From: Candidatus Altimarinota bacterium
Lineage (GTDB): Bacteria > Patescibacteriota > Gracilibacteria > BD1-5 > UBA2023
Assembly: GCA_023230505.1 (NCBI GenBank)
Contig: JALNXF010000004.1
Span: 1 to 64,000, forward strand
Direction: 5' to 3'
Length of the DNA stretch: 64,000 nucleotides
Shown: positions 44,303 through 55,982 of the stretch, piece after piece
Position numbering within the stretch: the stretch's first letter is position 1
Layout of the letters: each line of letters starts with the position of its first letter
Position numbers and translations under genes: made by a program
Notes under the pieces: generated by a model
The model's database searches: none
Told to the model about the DNA's origin: nothing
The model's input: only the letters and a program-made list of their open reading frames with translations

Positions 44303-45679
44303 CTAACCCACCAATTCCCCCCTCAAATCATCCACACTCCCAGCTCAGAGAAGCACTATGACGCTCGAGTTGGGATTTTTTTGGTCGTATTCCTTAATTA
44401 ATTCCAGAGTATTTTCGAGTCCGTTTCAGTTAATTGTATTTGGATAATTTTGTTTTAGTTCTGACACAAACCTGTCTGTTGTCATAAATTCGACATCTTC
44501 TTTTTTGTCGCGCGAGAAGTAGATATCGGGGATAATGAGTGAATCTGCGCTATTGAATGATGTCTTGAAGCCGTCGAGAAGTTCGATGGTTCTGGAGTAT
44601 TGGTGGGGTTGGAAGATAACAAAAATTTGTTTGTCGTGGTATTTTTGTTTGATTGATTCGAGTGTTAGTTTGATTTCTGTCGGATGATGTCAGTAATCAG
44701 ACATTACGAGATTTCCGGATTTTGTAGTTCAGACAATTTCAGATCTTCTCCAAATACCGGTGTAAGAGTTTATTTTTGAGATTATGTGCTGGTCGTCTAG
44801 TCCGAGTAATTTCGCCACTGTATAGGCTAATTTTGCGTCAAATTCGATGTGGTCTCCGGGGATTTGCAAGTTAAATTCTGGGAAATAAATTTTTTCAGAG
44901 TCGAGATTTTCAAAATATTTATCGTATACAAAAATTTGTAATTTTCAGATACTCCTTAGTGCGAGACAATTTGGGTCATTTCAATTTAGGATAATATAGC
45001 CTGATGTTTGGCTTTGTAAAGACTTGTATGCGTCTATATAATCATCTAAATCTCTGTAGTAATCCAGGTGATCTATTTCGATATTTGTGATAACCGTGAT
45101 AAATGGCAAGTATTTCAGAAAAGACCTCTTGTACTCGCAGGCCTCTATGACAAAATAATCTCCAGCTCAAAAATACAAATTAGAATTATTAAATTGCTTC
45201 ACTGGAGCCCCGACAAGTACTGAAGCATCTGTAGTTCCTCCAGCTAAAATCACTCACAAAATCGAGGTAGTTGTGGATTTTCCGTGAGTTCAGGCTACAG
45301 CGATACATTTTTTCTTATTTACAACTTCCGCAAGAGCTTCTGGATAGCTGAGACTTTTAATATTTAGCTTTATCGCTTTGGCAAGCTCTGGGTTAGCATT
45401 TAGATTTTCCTGCTTACTCAAATCTGGTTTTGTAATAATAGCTTCGCTATAAACTACCAAATCAATATCATCTGATAAATTCTCTTCTTTATGCCCGAAA
45501 AATACTTTCACTCATTCCGCTTCCAGAGTATCCGTGATAAAAGTGGGTTTTCCACCGTCAGATCAGGATACCTCGTATCACAACTTTCTATAATATCTAG
45601 CCAGAGCTGAAACTCCGACTCATCAGATTCCTATAAAAAAGATTTTTCCCGCCCCAAGGGCACTTGTTTCACTACACAT
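44303..45679 (-). CDS. murC: UDP-N-acetylmuramate-alanine ligase with SETSALG start repeat
   Basis: MurC (458 aa) adds L-Ala to UDP-MurNAc in peptidoglycan synthesis. GKIFFIGIGGVGVSALARYY is the nucleotide-binding N-terminus, AVAGTHGKSTTTSILGVIL the P-loop, IEIDHLDYYRDL the central domain motif, and YGHHPTEIKLTLESIKQKY plus FQPHQYSRT the C-terminal domain. The first nine codons are MCSETSALG, so the repeat replaces or extends the natural start, which would be about the GKIFF segment. It lies 3 bases downstream of a membrane gene on the same strand. Confidence 0.95.
45650..45679 (-). repeat. SETSALG start-codon repeat, copy 6
   Basis: On the minus strand: ATGTGTAGTGAAACAAGTGC then CCTTGGGGCG, at the murC start, in frame. 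It again keeps the CCC-TTG-GGG core. The upstream gene stops three bases before. Confidence 0.85.
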
Positions 45680-45682
45680 AAA

Positions 45683-46171
45683 TTATATTAATGATATTAG
45701 TTTTAAAATTAATGGAATTAAAAAACCAGATATAAGTATTAGTAATCAAATAATTGATAAGCTTTTATCAATTCATGTAAGGATATTATTCTCAAAGGGA
45801 TTTTTAAAAGATGTTTTAATTTGTGTAATCCAAAAAGAGAAAATTCAAACTTGTCCGAAAAAAAATATTATTAGTGGTATAAAAACTAAAAAAGCACTAA
45901 TTAGAAATATTCAATAGCCAGCGCCTGCAAAACCTTCAATACCTTTAATGGAACAAGATGTTACTTTTCAGCTACCTTCATTCCATCATTTACATAAAAA
46001 AGTGCTTCATAGACTGATTGTAATTAAGGAAATAATTACTGTGGCCTCTATAGCTAAAACCTTTAGTGTTATTTTTGAGGCAGCATTTTTTTCTGAATGA
46101 AAGAATATTTTAACAAGTAATATTGGAATTATTACACATAAAAATGTAACAGCTATTAATTTATCTAACAT
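45683..46171 (-). CDS. Polytopic membrane protein, unknown
   Basis: A 162-aa protein with about four membrane spans (LIAVTFLCVIIPILL, LKVLAIEATVIISLITI, YGIFLISAFLVFIPLIIFFF, IIGLLILISGFLIPLIL). Cysteines at the first loop (STFLCKG, TSCSIKG) may form a pair. No family recognised. Probably in an operon with murC, which starts three bases after its stop. Confidence 0.65.
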
Positions 46172-46504
46172 CTTATTTTAACTAAAGTATAAATTATTTT
46201 TTTAAGAATAACTTTTTTGAATGAAAAATCAAATTTTTATGGATAGACAATATTTTTTCACGTTCAAAATTTTAGTTCAACTATAAAAAAAATAACTTGA
46301 ATTTATCTTAAAATAGGTATGATAATTAAATCCCCGCGAAAAGGGAGATATACATATTGGCAAATCCAAATTTTATTTTATAAATAAACTTGACTAAATT
46401 ACGAAAATAATTATTGTAAAGAAAAACTAAAATAAAAACAAATATACAGATACACGTTTAAAGGCGAGAGATATCTGTTTTTTTATTTTTTAATTTTAGT
46501 AATT
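46172..46504. other. 333-base intergenic region between divergent transcripts
   Basis: Contains the leaders of the minus-strand membrane gene and the plus-strand giant surface gene. It holds a TATAAATAAACTTGAC motif (46378-46393), a GC-rich spot (46331-46352, CCCCGCGAAAAGGG), and a hairpin ACAGATA/TATCTGT followed by T7 (46446-46485). A 21-codon ATG frame near 46220 is not convincing. No RNA family recognised. Confidence 0.5.
46446..46485 (+). terminator. leader hairpin with T-run upstream of the giant gene
   Basis: ACAGATA (46446-46452) pairs with TATCTGT (46472-46478), followed by TTTTTTTATTTTT. Located 20 bases before the ATG, it could work as an attenuator rather than a plain terminator. 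Confidence 0.5.
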
Positions 46505-49500
46505 ATGACTAATTTAAAATGGATTATAAACACGGTAAATAGAAAAAGAGTAAGTAAAACTCTACTTATTGCTTTTACTTTTAATATATTTGCTCCTGTT
46601 TTAACTTTTGCTGCTCCAGCTAGTCTGAGTGCAGTTGAGACTCAAGCTAATGTAACACCACAAGCTCAAGTAAATAAAGTGGTTCTTCCAAGAGATGTGG
46701 TTCCAGGTGATACACTTTCTATTACAATTAGCGGTTCTACAATTAATCAGGCATTTTTAACAGATAATCTCGATACTTCTAATGCTTTTAGTGCTCAAAT
46801 AGATGCTTTAGCAGAAGTTACTTCATCCTATGATGATAGCACTAAAACTTTTACTATTTGATCTCAAATTCCAGGAACTCCATTTACGATAAGTGATTTA
46901 TTAATTACCAGAGCAACAATAAATCCAAATACAACTGTTGCAAATGTTGTAGCAATAGCTCAAGTATCTGAGCTTTCTATTCCACAAGAATTATTTGCGG
47001 GAGATTCTCTTAATTTTACAGTTAATTGAGTTGGAATAATTACAGCCTTTTCTTGAAGTACAGATACTACATTAACTGATTTTGCTGACCAAATTACCCA
47101 ACTGACTGTGGCTTCTGGATCATATAATAGTGGTACTAAAAAAATCACACTTACCGCAAAAAATGCTTGAACTGCTTTTTCAATGTCAGAACTAGTAATT
47201 ACTTCTAATTGAATTAGTGTTACAAATGCTCAACCAAATATTGTACCAATTGCACAAGTTGAAAAAATAACTTTCCCAAGAAGTCTATATAGCGATGAAA
47301 CAGTTACTGTAAATATAGATTGACAAACTATAACTCAACCATTTTCTGTAAATACTTCAACTACCCTAGATAATTTAAGTTCTCAAATAAATGGAGCTAA
47401 TTTAAGCTCAATTGTATCTGGAGGTGATATTACAATTACAGCTAATAATCCTGGAGTTGCATTTGCAACTGGAGCCATAACTGTAGAATGAGGAACAGTA
47501 AATTCTACTACTATAGTTCCAAATATTGAAGCTGTAGCTCAAGTTGATTTTATAGCACTTCCTAGAGCTTTAGTTAATTGAGATACTTTAAATTTAAATT
47601 ATTCAGGTACTGACTTTGCTCAAGCTTATAACTCTTCGTCAGACAATACAGTTGACCTTATAATTAATCAATTAAATGCTGGATTTTCAAGTGATATACT
47701 AGCTTCTAATACTGGAACTGGAATTTTAATAACATCAAAAATTCTTGGAACTCCGCTAGCTAGCTCTAGTATTTATATTAGTTCCACTCTAAATAGTCAA
47801 AATGTTACCGAAAATGTTGTACCTCAAGTTCAAATTTCAGAATATAATTTACCTAGAAATTTAGTTAGCTGAGATAATGTTTATGTTAACCTAAATTGAA
47901 GTCCATATCAAGTGGATTATGCAACTTCTCATTTAGCTACAATAACTGACTTTAAAAATACTATTCAAAATAGTATGTCTGGAGTTTTAACTGTTACTTT
48001 AATTTGAGGAAATACCTGAATTAGACTTACTGCTAATACTGCCGGAAATGCCTTTACAACCTCTCCTTTATATATTACAAATACCCTCACTCCTGTTGTT
48101 TTAGTTCCAAATATTGTACCAACTAAACAAACCGAAACAGTAAATATTGCAAATACTCTAATAGCTGGAGATACTCTTTCTCTAACACTGAATGGAACTC
48201 CTATTTCAGAACCATTTGCAGTGGATGAAGCTACAACATTTTCTAATCTTGAATCTTCAATTAATACTACATTTGCAAGTTCTTTGTCTGGAAATATTAC
48301 CTGAAAAACTCTTACTATTGAATCAATTGTTCCTGGTACTCCTTTTACGATTTCTAATTTAGTTACAACTTGATCTGATTTTACTGGAAGTGTTTTGACA
48401 CCAAATTCATCTGAGACTAAAGCTAAGGTTTCATTTGATTTAACTGGAATTCCAACTACTTGAGAAACTATTGAAATTTGAACTTGTATAGTTGCTTTTG
48501 TTGGATGAGCTTGAACAGATAATGATTGTAGTGATGATGCTGCAAATATTGATACATCTTGAATTTGAAGCGTGTCTACAGTTGCTACTCTACTAAAATG
48601 ATTAACATGAATAAATGATGTAAATGCTTTAAGTCTTGTTGCTGGATGAACTGGTCCTACTAATATTTCATTTACTCAAGTAAATACTCCAACTAATACT
48701 TTGCCTATTATTTTTACTGACTCGACTACTTGAAATATTACTTGAATTACTTTTGTATCTCCTGTAGTTCCAGAGGCACAAGTAAATGAAATTGTAATGC
48801 CTAGAGATTTTGCGATGGGGGATAGTTATAAATTAAAATTTGGAAATGGAGTTACTGTAACTCAAAATTTCTTATGAGATGCAACTTCTACATTTAATGC
48901 GCTTGTAGCTCAAATAAATGATTTAACAGATATGGTGACAGCCACTTGATCAAATGATACTATTACAATTACTGCAAAAACTGCATGAGAATTTTTCTCT
49001 ATAGTTGAATCTAGTTTTACAAATACTCAAGTTTCGACTACTACTATTTCAAATACTATAGCTCAAGCTCAAAAAGAAGAAGTAGATTTTAAATCTGATT
49101 TTGTAGCAGGAGATACAGCTTCAATTTCTATTGATTGAGTAAGTATTACAAAAGATTTTGATACAGACCATACAACTACTATCTCAGATTTTGCTTCTTT
49201 AATTACTGCTTGAACTTCTGTAAATGCAACACTTTCTGGGGCTTTATGACTTGTACTTGAGGCAAAAACAGCCGGAGTAGCATTTACAATTAATTCTGTT
49301 TGAGTAGTAAATAATCTTGCAGTTAATCCTGTGCAAACTAATGTAGTTTGAGTTGCTCAAGTGGATACACTCTGAGTACCATTTACTCTTTCTAGTTCAG
49401 ACACGCTCACTGTAAATGTAGACGGAACTATTGTCTCTCAGGCTTTTAGTTCAGATTCTGATACAACTCTCTCTCTTCTAAGTAACGAATTAACTAATTT

Positions 49501-52500
49501 AACTTCTGTATTCTCTCAATATGATGCTGGATCTTTTACACTTACTGCTAAAACTCCAGGAACGGCTTTTACTGCAGCATTTATTAATACTGGAGCGACA
49601 ATAACGAGCGATACTATAACTCCAAATGTGGACTCTGGATCTCAAGTAGATAGCCTAAATGTAAATAGAGAAATAGCAGTTTGAGATTTATTATCTTTAG
49701 ATATTGCAGGACACACTCTAACTCAAGCTTTTACTACAGATAAAGCCACAACTCTAAATAATTTAAATACTCAAATAGATGGACTCGCTGAAGTTAGCTC
49801 GATTTTTGATGGAAATTCTACTTTTACAATTACAGCTGAAGTTCCTTGAATTCCTTTTACTTCTGGAATTTTAACAATTTCTTCATCAATATTTAGTGTA
49901 AATCAAACTCCAAATGGACTACCTCAGACTCAAATAGATAATGTGGTTTTACCAAGAACTCTAATTGCCGGAGATGTTATTTACTTAAATATAGACGGAA
50001 CTCAAATATCTCAAAGTTTTAATTCTACACACGATACAACTTTATGAGATTTAGTAAGTAATATTAATTCATCTCAAAGCGGAGCTGTAGCCTCATTTGT
50101 ATGAAATACAATTACTCTTACTGCCTCAGTTTCTGGAGTTCCATTTGTTGCTTCTAATTTTATTTTAGAAAATACAATGACTCCAGTTACTACTGTTGCA
50201 AATGTTGCTCCAGTAAAACAAGAAACTGAAATTAGTATTCCAACTTTTGTAGCTGGAGATATGTTATCTTTTGTATTAAATGCTACTCCAATAATCCAAA
50301 CTTATACAATAGATAATTCAACAACTGTAAACCAACTTGTAGATAAAATTAATGCTGTTGCCTGAACTCCTGTAGATGCCACATATAATTCAGGGTCTGG
50401 AGTTATTCATATGATCTCAACTGTTGCCTGAACTCCGTTTGCTGTGAGTCAAGTGTCAATAATCAATACAACTCCGACAACTCTAGATACTCCAAATATT
50501 TTACCAGTTGCAAAAATTGTAGAAGTTACGCCAGACGGAGATTTAAGAGAATGATTAACATTTAGAATTACAATTGATGGAACTGATTACGATTATTTAA
50601 CTACTCCAACTTCGACTTTAACTGATATTATTAGCTGACTTAATGTTGCACTATCTGCAAATTTATGAATTATAGTTGCAACTGATGCTACGAAATTAAC
50701 TATTTCATCAGCAACACCTTGAATTGATTTTACTCTAACTTCTCAAGTAATAGACATTACTCCACCAACTATAACTCTACCAACAAATACGACTGAAACT
50801 CTAAAATCTTGAATGACATCTTCGACTGAGGTAAGTATTAATGAAGACTGAGTAGTTTACTTAGTACTTTCTGGTACTACAATAAATGATTTGTCAGATG
50901 TAACAAATGCAATAGCAAATAATACTGCTTTTGAATGACAAAATCCAGCACTAAAAGATTCAGTTTACAATATTACAATTCCTGCTAATCCATCGCTTGT
51001 TGATGGACAATATAATTTTGTCGCAAATGACAATAATAACACTCTTGTGACTATTATGCCATCTGGAATTACAATTCATAATGCACTTCCTACAGTAAGT
51101 GGAGTTAATCTTCCTGCTGCAGTAAATACTTGAAGTCTAGTTTTAACTGGAATGACTGAACCTGACTCTACAGTTGTAATAACAGGTTGATCTGGAGATG
51201 TTACAGTTACTTCAGATTCAAATGGAGCATTTACTGGAACTGTAGTACTTAATCCAGATAGCGTAAATACTCTTGTTATTACTGTAACTAATTCACTTGG
51301 AAGTGTTTCAACTTGAGATACATTTGTTGTAATATGTGATATGACTTGACCAGTAGTATTTAACTTAAATACAATTACTCCAGTTGCTTGAGCTATAATG
51401 AATTTAAATTACGGATTTACCACAAATGAAAATTCTACTTCGACTTTTTATGTTTGAACTGGATTAGATGTAATGGCTACACTTGTTTGATCTGGTACAA
51501 CAACCGGAACTGGTCATATTGGAATTATTCCAAATTTAGCATCAAATACAACTTACTATTATTTTATAGAGTCTACTGATGATTTATGAAATATTTCTAC
51601 TACAAATGTGACTGCAATTAATAGTAGTGATTCTACAGCACCAGTAGTAATTTCAAATGTTATTAGCAATATTACAGATACAAGTGCTCTACTTACTTTC
51701 CAATTCCAAGATTCTAATTTCACTCTATGATCTGCAACATGAGTAATAAATATTACAGACTGAACAAATAATTATGTAGTAAATCCAACACTTACTTACG
51801 GTAATTTAACAAATGACTGAACTGGAATAATAAACTGACTTACTGAATCTACTACTTATAATTATACAATTTCTTTAACTGATGATTTTGGAAACAATTC
51901 TCAGACAGCCGGGTCATTTACAACTTTGACAAATGTAGTATCAAGTGGAACTGTAATAACTACCACTGGCGCAATTGTTATGGATACTACATGAGCTATA
52001 GGTAATACTCTAGATTTAAGTGGAACTTTAATTACAATAAATTCAGACTCTGCTATTAATTCTATTTCTACTGGAAGCTTAATTTTCTCAGGTGATTCCC
52101 TAACTTACTGAGCTTGATGGGATGGCATAATTTATGCTCCAACTTTTGTAAGCTCTGGAAGTAGTACATATGCTACAATTTGAGAACTTTCTTCTCTAAT
52201 TGGAGCTCTAAATACTTCTTCTATGACTTATGCTGGAACTATTCTAGATACAATTCAAGTTTGAGGAAATGCAAGCTTAACTATTAGCGGATGATATTTC
52301 AATATCGATGCATTTATCTCACTCGCAAATGTATGAGAAACTCTAAGAATTTATAGATCTACTGATTGAAATACTTGGCAAAATAATACTCCAGATGCGA
52401 CTTGTGTTGTAAATGCTTCAAAAATGTGTGATTTTAGATCTGACCATCTTTCTTACTTTGCATTTGCAAGATTGACTGGAACTCCAGTAGTTCCTGTATC

Positions 52501-53686
52501 TTCTGGTTGAGGTGGAGGCGGAGGATGAGGTTGATTATCTATGGATTATTGTCCTACAGGAGATTTCTCTCCAAGTTATTATGATAGAACATGTGGAACA
52601 AAACCAGAAACTGCAACTTGAACAACTACAGCTGATTGAACAAATGTTACATTAGTAGAAGCTGATCTAGTTACAAAAGCTATAAACAATATCAAAAATA
52701 CTTATTACGATAAAGTTCCAACAGTATCAGGGAAAGTACAATTATGGGAAAGTGTTATAAGAAAAATAAATTCAGAAATTTCATACGGAGATATTTCTTC
52801 AGTGAAAAAAGATTTATTTGTAGCACTTCGCACTAAGGCTGAATCAACTTTAAGTGATTTATATAAAGAGCAAACTAAGGCAATCCCTCACCCTACCATC
52901 TCGAGAGAGGGAGAGGGAATAAAAACTCCAACAAAAGTTGTAGTAAAAGTTCCACAAGTTCCAGTTAAAATAACTGATATTATAGATTCTAGAATTGAGA
53001 GAAAATTAGATACTATTACATTTAAATATCTAAATGTAGATAATAGTTACGCAATTAGAGCATCTGATTCATTTAGCTCTAAAATAATTAGCTACCTACC
53101 TCGCAATTACAAAGTTCAATTATTATCTGAAATTAATAATGGATGGAGTAAAATTGAATTTGATTGATACACTTGATTTATTAGAAGTAAGTATTTAAGA
53201 AATGAAATGGGAACTGATGTAACTCCATTATTTAAAGTATTCAAATATCTAAATGTAGACAATAGCTATGCTATAAGAGAACAAGATTCATTTAGCTCTA
53301 AAATAATTAGCTACCTACCTCGCAATTACAAGGTTCAATTATTGGCAGAACTTCCAAATGGATGGAGTAAAATTAGTTTTGATTGATATGAATGATATAT
53401 TAGAACTAAGTACTTAAGAGGTGAAAATGAAAGTGATAGGAATAGACATCTTCCATACAAAACTTGGCTTGAAGTAAATTCAAATGCAAATATTGACTGG
53501 AAGAAAATCAAAGCAGAAAAAAGTGTATTTGTAAGAGAAAGACCATATCCACTTAGTAAAATAAAAACTGTTTTATTTAAAGATCAAATAGTAATTATTC
53601 TAGACCAAATCGACTGATTCTACGAAGTAAAATGGAGTGGCTGAACCGGATTTGTCTGAAAAGATTTTGTATGAGATTATAGATAG
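46505..53686 (+). CDS. Giant repetitive surface protein with C-terminal SH3b domains
   Basis: A 2393-aa protein read only with UGA=Gly. It starts with a long signal peptide (KTLLIAFTFNIFAPVLTFAA, ~aa 19-38). Residues ~45-1420 hold about 13-14 degenerate tandem modules of ~95 aa, each with a strand such as AQVxxxxLPRxLxxGDTxxxxxxG and a TxxxLxxxI...tITAxxpGTxF end. Then come Ig/fibronectin-like blocks (STVVITGGSGDVTVTSDSNG), a TGGAIVMDTT-type beta region, a run of nine glycines (~aa 2000-2010), a helical stalk and three SH3b domains (~2165-2393), the first two ~75% identical. It is a likely S-layer, adhesin or cell-cell contact protein, SH3b binding the wall. Confidence 0.9.
52885..52917. repeat. 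CCCTCACCC palindromic element in the giant gene
   Basis: CCCTCACCCTACCATCTCGA then GAGAGGGAGAGGG, coding for PHPTISREGEG between the helical stalk and the first SH3b domain. It is related to the intergenic element at 23827-23863 and is in frame. Confidence 0.75.
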
Positions 53687-53700
53687 TTTGGATACAGAAG

Positions 53701-53737
53701 AAAAAATATCTCTCACCTGCGTGAGAGATATTTTTTT
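53701..53737. terminator. bidirectional terminator between giant gene and dinB
   Basis: AAAAAATATCTCTCAC / GTGAGAGATATTTTTT around CTGC, with A-run and T-run on both sides, so it can end both the plus-strand surface gene and the minus-strand polymerase gene, whose TAA (53736-53738) overlaps its edge. Confidence 0.88.
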
Positions 53738-54965
53738 AACTCACCTCATACAATATCTCCAATTCTTCTCTTTTCTCTTTATGAATATTTTTAAATCATG
53801 TGTGGATAATTTGGTCTCAGTATCTTCTTTTTAGTCATAGAATAACTTCGCTTACTTTTTCGTTTAGAGTGTGTTTTTTATTGGTAATATCAAATAGGGA
53901 AATTTGTTTTGGGGTGTAGGGCTGTAGTTCAAAAAACTCAATTCCGGTGGTTCTGTATATAATTCCGGCTTGAAATAGACTGTCAAATAAATCCCTTATT
54001 CCATTTGTAATAATAGCTCTATCAATAGTGTGAATTCATAAATCTTTTGTAAGAGAATAAATCTGAAATTCCTCATCTTTTAGAAAAATTCAAATAGTCC
54101 TGACTTCTTGTTTTTCTGTAATAAGAGTAAAATAAGCTCTCTCTAAATTCTCGAGTAAATGCCTCCATAATCTGGAATACTGTGTTGTCATATCATGATT
54201 AAAAGAGCGACTACAAACTAGACTTTTTCTTTTTCTTGCGGTATCATTACCTTTCCAGACATCAACTCCGTGTAATTCTAGCCAAAGCGTTAATCATGGT
54301 TTTCATAAAATTTCTCTTACTTTCATTCCCTCCATCGTATAAAAATCATATACAGTCTTTATTCAAAGTCCTAGTTTTTCAGAGTTTCATTTGGCAATGT
54401 AGGGAATATCTCTGACTGGCAATTTCTTAAATAAATTCTCGGTATTTTCCTTATTAAAACTCACAAAAGATCAATATGGTTTATTAATATCAGAAAAAAT
54501 TTTTGCCTTAATTCTGGTATTAGAAATTCAAACTGAGACTGGCAATCCGACATTTTTATAAATATCTGCTTTGATTTTCTCGGCAAGAATTGAATAATCT
54601 CACTGAGTTTCTTTGTCTCAAATATCCGTCAAATCAGCGAAAAACTCATCGATAGAAAAAACCTCAACTCATCAAACAAGTCACCTCATATAGCTCATTA
54701 ATTTATTCGACATTTGAGTATAAAAACTATGGTCTGGCAGGATTTTAATTAGTCTATTTCACAAAATTCTCTCGGCTTCCCAAATAGGAGTTCATGTTTT
54801 TATTCAATATTTTTTTGCCTCATAACTACACGCAATACTTATCTGGTCTCAAACACACACAAATTTCCCCTTAAGCGCAGGGTTTCTAAAGACTTCACAA
54901 CTAACAAAAAACGAATTACAATCAATGTGCGCATAAGCAATTTTTGACTGTTTAAATGTCATCAT
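53736..54965 (-). CDS. Y-family DNA polymerase (UmuC/DinB-like)
   Basis: A 409-aa translesion polymerase of the UmuC class. Catalytic blocks: AYAHIDCNSFFVSCEVFRNP (metal Asp), YEAKKYGIKTGTPIWEAERI, and FSIDEFFADLTDI (S-I-D-E). The thumb/little-finger regions follow (LPVSVGISNTRIKAKIFSDI, LGLGIKTVYDFYTMEGMKVR) and an UmuC-type C-terminus with ITNKKHTLNEKVSEVILGLK. Start at ATG 54965 (or 54962). The gene follows the LexA-like gene after 6 bases on the same strand and is probably under its control. Confidence 0.92.
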
Positions 54966-54971
54966 AATTTT

Positions 54972-55556
54972 CTAATTATATTTTCTAATCGTTCAAACCA
55001 CTACGCCGAGTATCTCAGCATTTGTATTAATAACAATTGGCTTAAAATTAACATTTGCTGGAATCAAAAACACCACTCATTTTTCTTTTTTATAATATTT
55101 AATAGTCACATCTCACTCAAAAGACGCTATTATAATATCCCCATTTTTCACATTTCTAGACTTATCCACAACCACTATGTCTCACTCCATAATCCCAGCA
55201 TCCTTCATCGAATCTCACTTTACCTTCACCAAAAAAGTAGAAGACGGATGCTCCACCAAAAATTTATCAATTTCAATATTAGAATTGACCTCATTTCACT
55301 CCGGAGTAAATGGCAATCCCGCACTCACAAATTCAAAAAATGGCAATCAACTAATCAAACTGGTCGGATAATATTTCCTATTTCTAACTTCAAAAAGCCC
55401 ATTTTTAACAAGCTTCTCCAGAAATTTCCTAGCCCCCGAACGATTAGCATAACCCAAAAGACCCGCGATTTGCCCCAGGGAATTAATAACTCATCAATTT
55501 TTAATGTAATCAGTTATAATCCCAATTTTCTCACCATATTTTTTATCTGTGTTCAT
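54972..55556 (-). CDS. LexA/UmuD-like S24 repressor-peptidase
   Basis: A 194-aa protein. N-terminal ~70 residues look like a winged-helix LexA-type DNA-binding domain (LGQIAGLLGYANRSGARKFL). Then a self-cleavage site VSAGLPFTPE (Ala-Gly), catalytic Ser in VKGDSMKDAGIMEGDIVVVD and Lys in GDVTIKYYKKE. Family members cleave themselves when RecA is active. With the following Y-family polymerase it forms a LexA/UmuD-UmuC cassette; the palindrome just upstream is the expected operator. Confidence 0.9.
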
Positions 55557-55558
55557 AA

Positions 55559-55596
55559 AAATAGTATTAGTAAACATTTGTATACTAATACTATTT
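55559..55596 (-). promoter_or_regulatory. SOS-type operator palindrome and promoter
   Basis: Perfect 14-bp arms AAATAGTATTAGTA (55559-55572) and TACTAATACTATTT (55583-55596) with 10-base spacer, directly upstream of the LexA-like start (55556). On the minus strand TTGCAT (55610-55615) and TAGTAT (55588-55593), 16 apart, form a promoter whose -10 box sits in the arm. This is the layout of an autoregulated repressor gene. Confidence 0.85.
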
Positions 55597-55662
55597 ATTT
55601 TTTGAGAAAATGCAAGGGGAAGTTTTTTTAAAATAATATAAAAACGGCAAATAAAATATAGA

Positions 55663-55694
55663 AGACCATCTCCGTGAAGTCACGAAAATGGTCT
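55663..55694. repeat. two-part hairpin
   Basis: AGACCAT (55663-55669) pairs with ATGGTCT (55688-55694), and inside CGTGA (55673-55677) pairs with TCACG (55680-55684). No T-run of length on the plus strand; on the minus strand it is followed by TCTATATTTTATTT, so it may end hsdR. Confidence 0.5.
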
Positions 55695-55805
55695 AAATAA
55701 TATTTATATTTTAATTAAAAATGGCTTACAGATAATGAAATTGTCATTTAGCTCATGTGAGCGAACCCCAAAATTAGAAGCTTAAATAATAACCAAAGTC
55801 AAATT

Positions 55806-55839
55806 ATATGTATCATTTTTTAATTTTTTTGATACATAT
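55806..55839. repeat. inverted repeat ATATGTATCA / TGATACATAT
   Basis: 10-bp perfect arms, 14-base T/A-rich spacer, between hsdR and the LexA-like operon. Could be a terminator of the minus-strand hsdR transcript or a binding site. Confidence 0.5.
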
Positions 55840-55982
55840 ACTAAAAACGTGTAAACAGTTTTTTTTTATGTTTCTCTTACTAAATCTCAACTAAAAGCCT
55901 TTTTCAAAATAGATTGTTTCAAATTAATATTCTCTAGAAGAAGTAAGAGGGGATTTGGCGACAATTCATATAATTGAAATAG

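Larger units (their letters stand above)
55597..55982. other. 386-base non-coding region with two hairpins
   Basis: No convincing gene. It holds a two-part hairpin at 55663-55694 (AGACCAT/ATGGTCT outer, CGTGA/TCACG inner) and an inverted repeat ATATGTATCA/TGATACATAT at 55806-55839. A GCTCATGTGAGC spot lies near 55752. It may contain a small RNA or the terminator of hsdR; nothing matches an RNA I know. Confidence 0.5.

Noticed and set aside
46220..46285. 21-codon ATG frame before the giant gene
   Set aside because: Too short, no conserved pattern, and lies in the leader.
53637..53834. 65-aa ORF after the giant gene
   Set aside because: Crosses the bidirectional terminator and is antisense to the polymerase end.
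55177..55631. Plus-strand ORFs over the LexA-like gene
   Set aside because: Antisense shadows of a clear S24 peptidase gene.
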